From: Xanthomonas arboricola pv. populi
GTDB lineage: Bacteria; Pseudomonadota; Gammaproteobacteria; Xanthomonadales; Xanthomonadaceae
Reading direction: 5' to 3'
NCBI RefSeq assembly: GCF_002939945.1
Contig: NZ_MDEB01000009.1
Span: forward strand, 62,001-126,000
Length of the DNA stretch: 64,000 nucleotides
In this document: one piece after another, positions 27,230 through 37,082 of the stretch
How positions within the stretch are numbered: position 1 is the first letter of the stretch
Layout of the letters: every line of letters starts with the position of its first letter
Position numbers and translations under genes: made by a program
The notes under the pieces: generated by a model
The model's input: the letters and a program-made list of their open reading frames with translations, nothing else
Told to the model about the DNA's origin: nothing
Databases searched by the model: none

Positions 27230-28539
27230 TGTCGGCAGAGACCGCAACGGCGGGCGTCGGCTCGCGTCTGGCCGCGGCACGGGTGCTGACGGCGGTGTTC
27301 GATCAGGGCCGCTCGCTCAAGGCCGAACTGGCCGCGACCTTGCCTGGCCTTGGCGATCCACGCGACCGCGCGCTGGTGGAGGCGATCTGCTTTGCGGTGC
27401 TGCGCCGCCGCCCGGCCTACGACGTGGCATTGCGACAGTGGCTGGAACGCCCGCTGCCGCCGCGCGATGCCGAACTGAAAGCGCTGCTGATGGCCGGCTT
27501 CGCCCAGCTGGACGTGTTGCAGCTGCCCGCGCATGCGGCCTTGTCGGCCACCGTGGACGCGTGCCGCGCGCTGGGCCGGCCGCGTCAGGCCGGCATGGTC
27601 AACGCGATCCTGCGGCGCGCCCAGCGCGAGGGGTTTCCGGCGGTGTCCGCCGATGCGGGCTGGCCGTCCTGGCTGCGCAAGCAACTGCGCGCCGATTGGG
27701 GCGACCAGGCCGAGACCATTTTTGAGGCGAGTGCGCAGATGGCGCCGATGTGGCTGCGCGTGCAGCGCTCGCGGATCGACCCGGCCGGCTATGTCGCAGG
27801 TCTGGCCGCGCTGGGCATCGCCGCCGAAACGGATGCGGTGTTGCCGGATGCGGTGCGTCTGCACGGCGCGGTGCCGGTGAGCCAGTTGCCGGGCTTTGCC
27901 GAGGGCGATGTCTCGGTGCAGGACGGCTCCGCGCAGCAGGTGGCCGATGCGCTGGTGCTGGCGCCGTCTGCGCGTGTGCTCGATGCCTGCGCCGCGCCCG
28001 GTGGCAAGGCCGCGCATCTGCTGGAGCGCCATCCCGGCCTGCAGCTCACCGCGCTGGACGTAGATGCGCGCCGGCTGGAGCGGGTGCAGCAGACCTTGCA
28101 GCGCACCGTGCCGGGCGCGCAGGTGACCTTGCATGCCGCCGACGCGGCCGATACCGCCGCATGGTGGGACAGCCAGCCATTCGATGCGGTGCTGCTGGAT
28201 GCGCCATGTTCGGCCACCGGCGTGGTGCGCCGTCAGCCCGACGTGCTGCTGCATCGCCGTGCCGACGATATCGACGCCTTGTGCGCGTTGCAGGCGCGTC
28301 TGCTCGATGCCACCTGGCGCACGCTGCGACCGGGCGGGCAGTTGCTTTACACCACCTGTTCCCTGCTCGCGCGCGAGAACCAGGCGCAGGTGCAGGCATT
28401 CCTGCAACGCACTGCGGACGCACAGGCGCAGCCACTGGGTGCGCAATTCGGGCACGCGGCCGGTGCCGGACGGCAGCGTTTCCCCGGCGAGCAGCACTGC
28501 GACGGTTTTTTCTACGCGCTTTTGCTAAAAGCGTCCTGA
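27229..28539 (+). CDS. rsmB: 16S rRNA (cytosine-967-C5)-methyltransferase
   Basis: This 436-residue protein has an N-terminal NusB-like RNA-binding domain (residues ~10-140) and a C-terminal SAM methyltransferase domain. The SAM loop reads [14 protein letters not shown], the PC catalytic motif [14 protein letters not shown], and the TC motif (second Cys) [14 protein letters not shown]. These are the two-cysteine signatures of RNA m5C methylases. The start codon ATG overlaps the fmt stop, so the genes are coupled. Confidence 0.95.
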   Translation: MSAETATAGVGSRLAAARVLTAVFDQGRSLKAELAATLPGLGDPRDRALVEAICFAVLRRRPAYDVALRQWLERPLPPRDAELKALLMAGFAQLDVLQLPAHAALSATVDACRALGRPRQAGMVNAILRRAQREGFPAVSADAGWPSWLRKQLRADWGDQAETIFEASAQMAPMWLRVQRSRIDPAGYVAGLAALGIAAETDAVLPDAVRLHGAVPVSQLPGFAEGDVSVQDGSAQQVADALVLAPSARVLDACAAPGGKAAHLLERHPGLQLTALDVDARRLERVQQTLQRTVPGAQVTLHAADAADTAAWWDSQPFDAVLLDAPCSATGVVRRQPDVLLHRRADDIDALCALQARLLDATWRTLRPGGQLLYTTCSLLARENQAQVQAFLQRTADAQAQPLGAQFGHAAGAGRQRFPGEQHCDGFFYALLLKAS

Positions 28540-28586
28540 CCGCGCGCCGATCCCGGCCTCCACCTGTGCACCCATTGCCGCCCGTG

Positions 28587-30308
28587 ATGCTCAAGACTCG
28601 TGCTTCCAAGGATTTCTGGCTGCTGGCCATTACCGCTGTTCTGGTGATCGGTGCCGGCCTGGGACTGCGTGACCCCTGGCCGTCGGACGAACCACGGTTT
28701 GCACTGGTCGCCAAGCAGATGGTGATGAGCGGCGACTGGCTGTTCCCGCATCGCGGCAACGAGCTGTATTCGGACAAGCCGCCGATGCTGATGTGGCTGC
28801 AGGCGCTGTTCTACACGCTGCTGGGCAACTGGCGGGTGGCGTTCCTGCTGCCGTCGCTGCTGGCGGCGCTGGGCACGCTGGCCTGCGTGTACGACCTGGG
28901 GCGGCGGCTGTGGACCCGGCGCGTGGGCGCGTATGCGGCGTGGATGCTGCTGTTCACGCTGCACTTCACCTTCCAGGCCAAGAAGGCGCAGATCGATCCG
29001 CTGGTGGTGTTCTGGATCACCCTGGCCAATTACGGATTGCTGCGCCATCTGCTGCTGGGGCCGGCCTGGCGCTGGTGGACGCTGGGCTGGTTTGCCGCCG
29101 GGCTGGGCGTGATCACCAAGGGGGTCGGCATCATCGCCCTGCTGATGCTGATCCCGGCCGGCATTGCGGCGGTGCGCGGCTGGCCGGGCGTGCGCGTGCA
29201 TGTGCGCGATCGGCGTTTCTGGCTGGGGCCGCTGTTCTTCTTCATCGCGATCCTGTTGTGGTTCGTGCCGATGATGGTGACCGCGCTGACTGCCGGCCAG
29301 CCCGAATACCGCGTCTATCTCAACGACATCCTGCTGCGCCAGACCGCCAAGCGTTACGCCAATTCCTGGGACCACGCGCAGCCGGTCTGGTACCACGTCA
29401 AGGGCATGGCCACGATGTGGCTGCCGACCATCCTGGTGCTGCCCTGGGCGATCCCGGCCTGGTGGCGCCGGCTCAAGCGACACGATGCGCGCTATCTGTT
29501 GCCGCTGGCCTGGTGGCTGCTGGTGCTGGTGTTCTTCACCATTCCCAGCGGCAAGCGCGATGTGTACATCCTGCCGGCGCTGCCGATGTTCTGCCTGGCC
29601 CTGGCGCCGCTGGCGGCAGGCCTGCTGCGTCGCGCCGGGGTGCAGCGGCTGCTGTTCGGGTTCGTGCTGCTGCTGACGGTGGCCTTCGCTGCCGGCGGTG
29701 CGGCGATGCTGATCGGGCACCCGGGGTTCGAGCAGAAGATCATGGACAGCCGCGGAGTCGGCAGCGAGGCCACCGACCCGCTCGGCTGGCTGTTGCTGGC
29801 GGTCGGTCTGTGGGGCGTGGCCAGCCTGTTGCTGCTGCGGGTGCGGCGTTCCGCGCTTGCCGCCGCATCGCTGCTGGGTGCGTGGTGGGTGGCGTTCGGC
29901 CTGGTCTGCTATCCGATCTTCAACGATTCCAGTTCGGCGGGCGCGGTGATGCGCGAGGCCGGGCGTCGGATCGGCCCGGACGCGCAGCTCGGGCTGGTGG
30001 CCTGGAAAGAGCAGAACCTGCTGATGGCCGACCGCCCCGCGCAGACCTTCGGCTTCAAGGTGCCGTGGGAACAACAGCTGCAGCACGCGGTGGCCTGGCA
30101 GGCACAACGCCCGGACCAACGTTGGCTGATGGCGCAGGAGACCGCGCTGCTGGCCTGCGTAGACCGCAGCCGCAGCCAGATGGTGGGTGTGGCCAATCGC
30201 CGTCGCTGGTGGCTGGTGCCGGCCGATGCCGTGCACGGCAGCTGCGTTGCGAGTTCCGAGCAGCGGGCGGTGGAAGCGCAGGAGCAGGGCAACCTGGACA
30301 CCGAATGA
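28587..30308 (+). CDS. ArnT/PMT-like integral membrane glycosyltransferase
   Basis: This 573-residue protein has about 11-12 membrane helices and the GT83/PMT-type signature. The periplasmic loop Asp-Glu pair appears in DPWPSDEPRFALVAKQM, and DKPPMLMWLQALFY follows. A soluble C-terminal part lies in the periplasm. Family members move sugars from polyprenyl-phosphate carriers onto lipid A or other acceptors. It starts 47 nt after rsmB and opens a surface-glycan block with an O-antigen ligase-like protein. The acceptor is unknown, so the arnT name is not given. Confidence 0.87.
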   Translation: MLKTRASKDFWLLAITAVLVIGAGLGLRDPWPSDEPRFALVAKQMVMSGDWLFPHRGNELYSDKPPMLMWLQALFYTLLGNWRVAFLLPSLLAALGTLACVYDLGRRLWTRRVGAYAAWMLLFTLHFTFQAKKAQIDPLVVFWITLANYGLLRHLLLGPAWRWWTLGWFAAGLGVITKGVGIIALLMLIPAGIAAVRGWPGVRVHVRDRRFWLGPLFFFIAILLWFVPMMVTALTAGQPEYRVYLNDILLRQTAKRYANSWDHAQPVWYHVKGMATMWLPTILVLPWAIPAWWRRLKRHDARYLLPLAWWLLVLVFFTIPSGKRDVYILPALPMFCLALAPLAAGLLRRAGVQRLLFGFVLLLTVAFAAGGAAMLIGHPGFEQKIMDSRGVGSEATDPLGWLLLAVGLWGVASLLLLRVRRSALAAASLLGAWWVAFGLVCYPIFNDSSSAGAVMREAGRRIGPDAQLGLVAWKEQNLLMADRPAQTFGFKVPWEQQLQHAVAWQAQRPDQRWLMAQETALLACVDRSRSQMVGVANRRRWWLVPADAVHGSCVASSEQRAVEAQEQGNLDTE

Positions 30309-30461
30309 GCCGGTGCGGCGCAGGTTTCCGCCGCGATCGGCGGCCCGTCAATGCCGCCGCCTGCCGCTGTCTAGCATGGATTCATGCGGGGCATCGTTAG
30401 CTTGGCCGGCGTCGCTGACGCGTGTTGCCCGATTTCGCCCCCATTCGCCACCGATGTCTGA

Positions 30462-31739
30462 ATGAATTCCTTGCCCACCCAGCCCGCTGCGCTCTCCTCG
30501 TCGGCCCCCATCGCGTCACCAGCGGGCATGGGCATTGCCGAACTGGGCGTGTTCGCATTGACCGCGTTGGTGGTCAGCATGCCGAGCGGGTTGCTGCCCT
30601 TCGGGCTGTGTCTGTTGCTTGGCTCGCTGGTGGGTTGGCGCAGCTTGCGCGCAGGCGTCGCTGCGCGCCCTGGGTCGTTGCGCGCGCTGGGGTGGTTGAC
30701 GGTGGCGGTGATCGCGATGTCGCTGTTGTCGATCGCCTTGTTCGAACACGGGCTGCGCGATGTCGACAACCGCTCGCGCTTCCTGGTGCTGCCGTGGGCG
30801 GCGGTGTGGGCGTACGCACTGCAGCCGCGCCAGGTCTGGCTATGGCGTGGCGCGCTGGCCGGCGTGTTCGCGGCGATGTTGATTGCCATGCTGCAGGTGA
30901 TGAACGGGGCCCCTCGCGCCGAAGGCTGGACCAATGCGATTGTGTTTGCCGATATCGCACTGATGCTGCTGGTGGTGGCGGTGTTCTGCCGTCCGGTCGG
31001 CCACGTGCGCTGGCTGGTGGGCGCGGCCATCGCCGCGGTGGTGGTGATCGTGCTCAGCGGCAGCCGCGGGGTGTGGTTGTCGTTGCTGGTGACCTTGGGC
31101 GTGCTGATCTGGGGCGCGCCCTGGCAGAGCGCACGCCTGCGCTTGCTGACCTTCGTCGGCAGTGCGGTGCTGGCGGTGGGCGTGGTGCTCAGCGTGCCGG
31201 CGTTGACCCAGCAGATGCGCCTGGGCGAGTTGCAGAACGACCTGCAGCGCTACGAGGTCGGCGACAGCGACTCGTCCGCCGGTGCCCGTATCGAGCGCCT
31301 GCATGTGGCCTGGGACACCTTGCGCGCGCATCCGCTGACCGGCATCGGCGTCGGGCGCTTCGACGATGCGATGCGCGAGCTGCCGGTGTGCGCCGGCGAC
31401 ACCTGGCTGCTGCGCTGTCATCTGGGCCATGCGCACAACGATCTGGCCGAGTGGGGCGCCACCCAGGGCGTTCCGGGTTTGTTACTGCTGTTCGCGGTCT
31501 ACGGTGTGCCTTTGTGGATCTTCGTGCGGCTGCATCGCCGCAGCGGCCAGCGCCAGTTTCGCGGACCGGCAGCGGCCGGTGTGATGATCGTGGTGAGTTA
31601 TGCGCTGTGCGGACTGACCCAATCGATGTTTGCGCACCAGGTGTCGGCCAGCTTCTACACGGCGATGGTCGGTGTGCTGGTCGGCCTGGCAGCGCGCCAG
31701 GCGCAGCGGTTCTCGGCTCACGCGGCCGAAAAGGCCTAG
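30462..31739 (+). CDS. O-antigen ligase family membrane protein
   Basis: This 425-residue protein has about 10-12 hydrophobic segments and the Wzy_C/WaaL-type pattern: a large periplasmic loop (about residues 255-335) with GARIERLHVAWDTLRAHPLTGIGVGRF and HAHNDLAEWGATQGVPG. The His-rich motif matches the ligase/polymerase family. It would join O-antigen to the lipid A-core, or polymerise it. Ligase and polymerase cannot be told apart here. It faces a convergent GT2 gene. Confidence 0.85.
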   Translation: MNSLPTQPAALSSSAPIASPAGMGIAELGVFALTALVVSMPSGLLPFGLCLLLGSLVGWRSLRAGVAARPGSLRALGWLTVAVIAMSLLSIALFEHGLRDVDNRSRFLVLPWAAVWAYALQPRQVWLWRGALAGVFAAMLIAMLQVMNGAPRAEGWTNAIVFADIALMLLVVAVFCRPVGHVRWLVGAAIAAVVVIVLSGSRGVWLSLLVTLGVLIWGAPWQSARLRLLTFVGSAVLAVGVVLSVPALTQQMRLGELQNDLQRYEVGDSDSSAGARIERLHVAWDTLRAHPLTGIGVGRFDDAMRELPVCAGDTWLLRCHLGHAHNDLAEWGATQGVPGLLLLFAVYGVPLWIFVRLHRRSGQRQFRGPAAAGVMIVVSYALCGLTQSMFAHQVSASFYTAMVGVLVGLAARQAQRFSAHAAEKA

Positions 31740-31880
31740 CGAGCGGCCTTGCGGTGGGTTTTGGATTTGGCCCCATCACCCGATAGACGGGCAACTGTCG
31801 GCTCGGAGTGCCGCCTGCGCGGACTTGGCGGCCGTAGTAGCGGTGTCGGCGGCCGCGCTTGCCGCGCTCTGGCGCTGCGT

Positions 31881-32705
31881 TCAGCCGCTGCGGTGATCGT
31901 CCGCACGCGGCGGATCCTGCACCGGTTGGTTGTGCTGCAGCAGCCATAACATGATGGTCTTCTGGCGCACGTAGTTGGCGCGGACATAGGCGTAGATCAA
32001 GCCGTGCCAGCCATCGCGAAACCCGCCGCGCAGCAGGTAGCCGCGCCAGAAGCGCCAGGCCGGCGCCAGCACCAGCTTGCTCCAGGTCGCACGCTTGCCG
32101 CGCGCGTGCTCGTGTTCGGCCATCATCTGCGCGTAGCGCTGGGTCTTGGCCAGTTGCTGCGCCAGCGAGCGGTACGGGTAGTGGATCAGATCGCCGGTCA
32201 GGGTCGCGACTGCACCGTCGACACTGGCCGCCTCGTGGATCTCGCGCTTGCCGCGCCAGCCGCCGCGGCGTCGATCGAACAAGCGCAGCACCCGATCCGG
32301 ATAGGCGTTGCCATGGTGCAGGAACCGGCCGAAATACTCCGACAGCCGTGCGAAGCGATAGCCGGCCGCACCGGCAAACCCACCGTCGCGCGCGGCAATG
32401 ATCGACGCCCGCAAGGCATCGCTGACGCGTTCGTCGGCATCCAGGCACAGCACCCAGTCGTGGCTGGCCTGCGCGACGCAGAACGCCTTCTGGCTGCGAT
32501 AGCCATCGAAGGCGCGCTGCAGGACGCGTGCGCCGTGTGCGGCGGCCAGCGTCACGGTGGCGTCGGTGGAGCCGGAGTCCACCACCACGATCTCGTCGCA
32601 GAACGCCAGCGAGCGCAGGCAGTCGCGCAGGCGATCGGCCTCGTTGAACGCGATAATGCAGGCGCTGATGCGCGGCCGTTCGTCGGGTGCGGTCGAAGAG
32701 GACAT
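31881..32705 (-). CDS. Family 2 glycosyltransferase (lipopolysaccharide core, WaaE/KdtX-like)
   Basis: This 274-residue cytoplasmic protein has a GT2 nucleotide-sugar domain: ISACIIAFNEADRLRDCL, EIVVVDSGSTDAT and the DXD-like LCLDADERVSD. The C-terminal part (GWHGLIYAYVRANYVRQKTIMLWL) is like WaaE-type beta-1,4-glucosyltransferases of LPS core. The ATG start at 32705 is 3 nt from the start of the divergent plus-strand gene, so its upstream region lies in that gene's coding sequence. Confidence 0.86.
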   Translation of the reverse strand: MSSSTAPDERPRISACIIAFNEADRLRDCLRSLAFCDEIVVVDSGSTDATVTLAAAHGARVLQRAFDGYRSQKAFCVAQASHDWVLCLDADERVSDALRASIIAARDGGFAGAAGYRFARLSEYFGRFLHHGNAYPDRVLRLFDRRRGGWRGKREIHEAASVDGAVATLTGDLIHYPYRSLAQQLAKTQRYAQMMAEHEHARGKRATWSKLVLAPAWRFWRGYLLRGGFRDGWHGLIYAYVRANYVRQKTIMLWLLQHNQPVQDPPRADDHRSG

Positions 32706-32708
32706 GTG

Positions 32709-33764
32709 ATGGCTCAATACCTGCTGTTCGCAACGGAACGTTACGCGTTGCCTATTCTGGCGCCATTGGCGCAGGCATTACAGGCCCGCGGGCACGCCGT
32801 GTCGGCGTGGTTCGAGGACGGTGCACGCGGGTTGGTGTTGCCGGACGTGCGCGAGGTTGGCCTGCGCGAGGCGCTGGCATTGCGCCCGCAAGCGGTGTTC
32901 AGTGCGGCCAACTGGGTGCCACCGTTCATTGCGGGGGCCAAGGTGCAGCTGTTCCATGGCTTCAACGTGCAGAAACGCGAAGACAATCGCGGGCATTTCC
33001 GCGTGCGCGGACTGTTCGATCTGTATTGCACGCAAGGCCCGGCCACCACGGCGCCGTTTCGCGCACTCGCCGAGCGCGAAGGGCATTTCGCGGTGGTCGA
33101 GACCGGCTGGCCCAAGCTCGACCCGGTGTTTCGCGACGATGGCGGCCGCAGCGCTGCACTGCGCGCACCCGCCAACGGGCGCCCGGTGATCCTGTTCGGC
33201 TCCACGTTTACCGAGCGCTTGAGCGCTGCGCCTGCGCTCTACGACGAGATCGCCGGCGATATCGCGCGCGGTGCGCATTACTGGCTGCTGACGCTGCATC
33301 CGAAGTGCGCGCCGGAACTGTTCGATCGCTATCGCGCGCTGGCCGGGCCGCATGCCCGCTTTGTCGAACCCGAAGAAGTCATGGCTGCGCAGCGCGCGGC
33401 CGATGTGCTGGTGTCGGACACCTCGTCGATCGTGTCCGAGTTCGTGGTGCAGCACAAACCGGTGGTGACCTTCCGCAACCGGGTGCCGCAGCCGCATATG
33501 CTGGACTTCCAGCAGCCCGGGCAATTACCGCAGCAGCTGGTCCGTGCGCTGGCGCCGGATGCGTCGCTGCGCAACGCGCTCGCCAGTTATGCCGACGCGA
33601 TCCACCCGTATCGCGACGGGCAGTCCTCGGAGCGGGTGATTGCAGCGACCGAGGACTTCATCGCCGGCAAGCTCGGTCGGCTGCGGCGCAAACCGTTGGG
33701 CGCAGTGTGGCGAGGCCTGCAGATCCGCCGCGAACTCGGATACTGGGGCCCGGCACAGCGTTGA
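32709..33764 (+). CDS. CDP-glycerol glycerophosphotransferase-like protein
   Basis: This 351-residue protein has the two-lobe GT-B-like fold of the TagF/TagB family. The family motifs are QLFHGFNVQK (His near residue 85), GWPKLDP, LTLHPK and VLVSDTSSIVSEF. In Gram-positive bacteria these enzymes build glycerol-phosphate chains; in Gram-negative ones a phosphoglycerol or phosphosugar transfer to surface glycans is likely. AAGAGGA 6 nt before ATG 32709 decides the start. The gene is divergent from the GT2 gene with a 3-nt gap. Confidence 0.8.
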   Translation: MAQYLLFATERYALPILAPLAQALQARGHAVSAWFEDGARGLVLPDVREVGLREALALRPQAVFSAANWVPPFIAGAKVQLFHGFNVQKREDNRGHFRVRGLFDLYCTQGPATTAPFRALAEREGHFAVVETGWPKLDPVFRDDGGRSAALRAPANGRPVILFGSTFTERLSAAPALYDEIAGDIARGAHYWLLTLHPKCAPELFDRYRALAGPHARFVEPEEVMAAQRAADVLVSDTSSIVSEFVVQHKPVVTFRNRVPQPHMLDFQQPGQLPQQLVRALAPDASLRNALASYADAIHPYRDGQSSERVIAATEDFIAGKLGRLRRKPLGAVWRGLQIRRELGYWGPAQR

Positions 33765-33814
33765 CTGCTGTTAGTTGATCGTTGACGAGATACCGCTGCC
33801 AATCAGCACTGCAT

Positions 33815-33840
33815 CCAATCCCGATTCCCGATTCCCGATT
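33815..33840. repeat. Short tandem GATTCCC repeat ending at a stop codon
   Basis: Three copies of a 7-bp unit (CCCGATT) occur between the TagF-like gene and the convergent PH-domain gene. It resembles the GGGATTC family seen at 26,202 and 41,846. Confidence 0.55.
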
Positions 33841-35345
33841 CACCAACGCAGCTTGCGCCGCGCCAACGCGGCACCCAACTGGGCCTGCAATGCCTGCGCC
33901 TGCGCCAATGGCACAAAGCGCAGGCGCAACCCCGGGCCGGTCGTGCTGGCGCCGGCCGTGTCCAGCCATAGCGTTGCGGTGCCGGACAGACGATCCAGCG
34001 GCGAGCGTTGCAGTTGCAGCGCCTGCAGCTTGTCCAGCTCGGCCAGCCGCCACCAGCGTTTCCACCAGCCGCCGCGCACGGCGACAAACCGCGCATCCAC
34101 CGCGTAGCCCATGCGGTGCACCTGGCGATGCGCCTTGAACGCACTCCACGGCAACCACAGCAGCAACCATGCCGCCTGGTCGCCGAATTGCCAGGCCAGG
34201 CCGACCACCAGCGGCAGCAGCAACAACAGCGTGGGCAGGCTCAGGCGCCACCAGCAATGCGTGGCGATCGCCTGCCACTGTGCGGGCGGCCAGGCGATCC
34301 CCGGCAGCAGCCGCTGCAACAAGGCATCGCAGCGCTGCGGGTCGGCGATCGGCGCCAGCTCCTTCAACGCGCTGCCTTCGCCGTCGGCGGTGCCTGCCAC
34401 TGCGGTCTCCACCCGCACCTGTCGACGGCCGAACAGCCGATGCAGGCGACTTTCGTACAGCGTCCACGACTGGATGCGCCGCAGCGCCACACTGCTGCGG
34501 ATCCGCGTCAGCAGGCCGCGCTCCACGGTGAGGCGGCGCTCGGATTGGCTGAGATGAAAGCCGTGGTACTGCGTCACCGCCAGGGCCACCGACAGCGCAC
34601 GCATCGCGATCAATACGGCCAGGGTGCCCAGCATCACCAGCGCGGCGGTGACGGCCGCCCCCGGATGGAGCTGGCTGACGTAGCGGTACGCCAGCTCGCC
34701 GTTGTGCTCCACGAAGTTGGACACCGTGCGGCGCGGAATCATCTGGTAGATCACGCCGAAGCTGGCAGCCACCACCACCATGCCGCGGTTGGAGATCAGC
34801 CCCAGCCGGATCACTTCGGCCATCGGCAAACGCAGCAAGCTGTTGCTGTCAGCCTCGGGCTGCGGTGTACTGGCGTCGGCATCATGCGTGCGGCGACGGA
34901 TCAGGTCTTCCAGCGCCAGCGCCTGGTCCAGCCGCAGCACGCGCATTTCCGCTTCGGGCTTGTGGCCGCCCGCCGATTCCAGACGCACCTCGGCCACGCC
35001 GGCCAGCCGGTGCAGCAGCGATTGATGCACCACCACGTTGTGAATGCGCGCGAACGGGATATCGCGCCGGCTGCGTTCCAGCAGCCCGCTGCGGATCGCC
35101 ACGCCATCGGTGCCGATGCGGTAACGATAGGTGAAATAGCGCAGCACCGAGATCGCTACCAGCACTGCCATCACCACGCCGGTGGCGATCTGGTCGGACG
35201 AGTCTCGGCTGCCATCGCGGCTGCCGAACAGGATCAACGCCGCCAGCGGAATCAGGAACTGGCGGATCTGCTGCAACAACACGAACACCCACGACAGCGG
35301 ATGCAGGCGCTGCTCGTCCTGGCCGGGATGTTCGACGGCACTCAC
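33840..35345 (-). CDS. PH domain membrane protein (YdbT-like, bPH_2)
   Basis: This 501-residue protein has pairs of membrane helices followed by bacterial PH domains (DUF304/bPH_2). The motifs are TYRYRIGTDGVAIRSGLLERSRRDIPFARIHNVVV, then FHLSQSERRLTVERGLLTR and a third copy YAVDARFVAVRGGW. Such proteins occur in membrane-stress or surface-protein contexts in many bacteria. The start GTG at 35345 overlaps the stop of the upstream paralogue (GTGA), which decides it over longer in-frame readings. Confidence 0.86.
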   Translation of the reverse strand: MSAVEHPGQDEQRLHPLSWVFVLLQQIRQFLIPLAALILFGSRDGSRDSSDQIATGVVMAVLVAISVLRYFTYRYRIGTDGVAIRSGLLERSRRDIPFARIHNVVVHQSLLHRLAGVAEVRLESAGGHKPEAEMRVLRLDQALALEDLIRRRTHDADASTPQPEADSNSLLRLPMAEVIRLGLISNRGMVVVAASFGVIYQMIPRRTVSNFVEHNGELAYRYVSQLHPGAAVTAALVMLGTLAVLIAMRALSVALAVTQYHGFHLSQSERRLTVERGLLTRIRSSVALRRIQSWTLYESRLHRLFGRRQVRVETAVAGTADGEGSALKELAPIADPQRCDALLQRLLPGIAWPPAQWQAIATHCWWRLSLPTLLLLLPLVVGLAWQFGDQAAWLLLWLPWSAFKAHRQVHRMGYAVDARFVAVRGGWWKRWWRLAELDKLQALQLQRSPLDRLSGTATLWLDTAGASTTGPGLRLRFVPLAQAQALQAQLGAALARRKLRW

Positions 35346-35884
35346 AGCGCGTCGTCGTCGTGATCGAGCTGGCGGGCGAGGCGGTCGCGCAGGCGTTCGG
35401 CATCGCCCTGATCCAGGCCGGACAATGCCACCGCGTTGAGCCGGCTGCCGGCGGTATGCACCACCAGCGTGGTCAGCCGGGTGGCGCGTTCGATCGGGCC
35501 GCGGCGCAGGTCCACGTGCTGCACGCGCGAAATCGGGATGCGCGTGTCGCTTTGCCATAGATGACCGCGTTGCAGTGCCAGGCCGTGCTGGTCGAGCTTC
35601 CACTGGGTGAGCCGATGCCGTTTGACCGCGAACCACGCACCCAGCAGCGCGGCGACCACGGTCAGGCCCACCACCGCCGGCCAGTAGTGCCAGGCATGCA
35701 GCACGGTGACGGCCACGCCGGCCGCGATCAGCCCCGCACATCCGCCGCCCAGCGCGCCGTTGACGCCGGCCACGTAGGCCCCGCGCTGCGGTAGCGGTTG
35801 CCACTGTGTGTGGTCCATGGCCGGAACCTGTGCCGGCGCGGCAGCGACGATGACCTCGGGGTGTGGCGGTGGAGCATCGTGCAC
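35342..35884 (-). CDS. PH domain membrane protein (YdbS-like, bPH_2)
   Basis: This 180-residue protein has two hydrophobic helices (about residues 40-85) and one bPH_2 domain with LDQHGLALQRGHLWQSDTRIPISRVQHVDLRRGPIERATRLTTL. It pairs with the larger downstream gene as YdbS/YdbT do in Bacillus. Start is uncertain; ATG 35818 is an alternative that would remove an Ala/Pro-rich leader. Confidence 0.85.
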   Translation of the reverse strand: MHDAPPPHPEVIVAAAPAQVPAMDHTQWQPLPQRGAYVAGVNGALGGGCAGLIAAGVAVTVLHAWHYWPAVVGLTVVAALLGAWFAVKRHRLTQWKLDQHGLALQRGHLWQSDTRIPISRVQHVDLRRGPIERATRLTTLVVHTAGSRLNAVALSGLDQGDAERLRDRLARQLDHDDDAL

Positions 35885-35948
35885 AAGGCTGGCCTGCAGA
35901 AGCGGTGCGCAAGCATAGCCGGGCGCCGAGGGCAGGCGCAGGCGGCGC

Positions 35949-37082
35949 CTACTGCGCGGCCAGAATCAAGGCATCCACGTCCAGCGCATGCCCGGCACGC
36001 GCGGCCTTGGTGCGCAGGTACTGCTCGTTCTCCGGGGTGATGTCGCCGGTCACCGGGATGCGGTCTTCGACCGCGATGCCGGCCGCACGCAGGCGTTCGG
36101 CCTTGGCGGGATTATTGGTCAGCAGCCGGATCCGGCCGATGCCCAGACCGCGCAGCATCGCCACCGCACTGCCGTAGCGGCGCTCGTCCGGGCCGAAGCC
36201 CAGTTGCGCGTCGGCGTCGATGGTGTCCAGGCCGGCATGCTGGTAGCCGTACGCGCGCATCTTGGCGGCGATGCCGGTGCCGCGGCCTTCCTGGTCCAGA
36301 TACAGCAGCACACCGCCGCCGAGCTCCTTCAGTTTGGCCAGGCCATGCCGCAGCTGGTCGCCGCAATCGCATTTGAGCGAGCCGAACAGATCGCCGGTCA
36401 GGCAGGAGGAATGCACGCGCACCGGCACAGCGGCCGACAGGTCGGGCTGGCCGACCACGATCGCCACCTGGTCGCGCTGCGCCACCCCGCCGCGGAACAC
36501 CACGAACTCGCTCATCCCCAGCCCGCGCAGCGGCACCGGCGTGCGGGTGACCAACTCGTAGCCGGCAGCGGCGGATGTGGCGCAACCGCTGCCCAGATCG
36601 TCCAGTGCCAGCGACTGGCAGCCGGCGAAAGCGGCATGGTCATCTGCGCTGTGCAGCTCCACTGCCAGCATCGCCGGCAGCAGCAGTCCCAGCCGCGCGA
36701 TCTCCACCGCGCCTGCGTCCAGCGCATCGCCCGGGGTCCACTGCGTCGGTACCGGGGTGTCGCGCAGGTAGGCCAGGGCCGCGAGCTGGTCGTAGTCGTG
36801 TCCGGCCAGCGCCACGCGTGCGCCCTGCGGCGCACGCAGGCCCAGCACCTGGGCGCGGGTCGGGGTGACGAACAGATAGTGCCGCCCCTGCGCCGCACGC
36901 GCGAAGGCCGCGTACGACTGCGCGGTGCTGCTGTCCAGCGCCAGCACCGCGCGCGCCTGCCCGTTGGCCGCCGTCAGCAGCACCGGGCGGCCGGCGCGCA
37001 GTTCGGAGGCGGCGCGCTCGCAACGGATCGCCGCCGGATCACCGAAGGCCTGCGCGCTGTGGGAGGGGACGGGGCTGCTCAT
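35949..37082 (-). CDS. ribA: GTP cyclohydrolase II with an unusual N-terminal extension
   Basis: This 377-residue protein has a full C-terminal RibA domain (from about residue 175): the zinc-binding Cys set in SSCLTGDLFGSLKCDCG, the catalytic DQEGRGTG, and RLLTNNPAK. RibA opens GTP as the first step of riboflavin synthesis. The first ~170 residues occupy the place of DHBP synthase (RibB) but show no DREDREN-type catalytic motif. This part is probably an inactive or degenerate domain. It lies downstream of the GNAT gene, divergently. Confidence 0.9.
   Translation of the reverse strand: MSSPVPSHSAQAFGDPAAIRCERAASELRAGRPVLLTAANGQARAVLALDSSTAQSYAAFARAAQGRHYLFVTPTRAQVLGLRAPQGARVALAGHDYDQLAALAYLRDTPVPTQWTPGDALDAGAVEIARLGLLLPAMLAVELHSADDHAAFAGCQSLALDDLGSGCATSAAAGYELVTRTPVPLRGLGMSEFVVFRGGVAQRDQVAIVVGQPDLSAAVPVRVHSSCLTGDLFGSLKCDCGDQLRHGLAKLKELGGGVLLYLDQEGRGTGIAAKMRAYGYQHAGLDTIDADAQLGFGPDERRYGSAVAMLRGLGIGRIRLLTNNPAKAERLRAAGIAVEDRIPVTGDITPENEQYLRTKAARAGHALDVDALILAAQ

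Noticed and set aside
33840..35912. One 690-residue PH-domain protein
   Set aside because: The reading frame is open, but the first 190 codons are antisense-like shadow over the separate YdbS-like gene, and GTG 35,345 overlaps that gene's stop.
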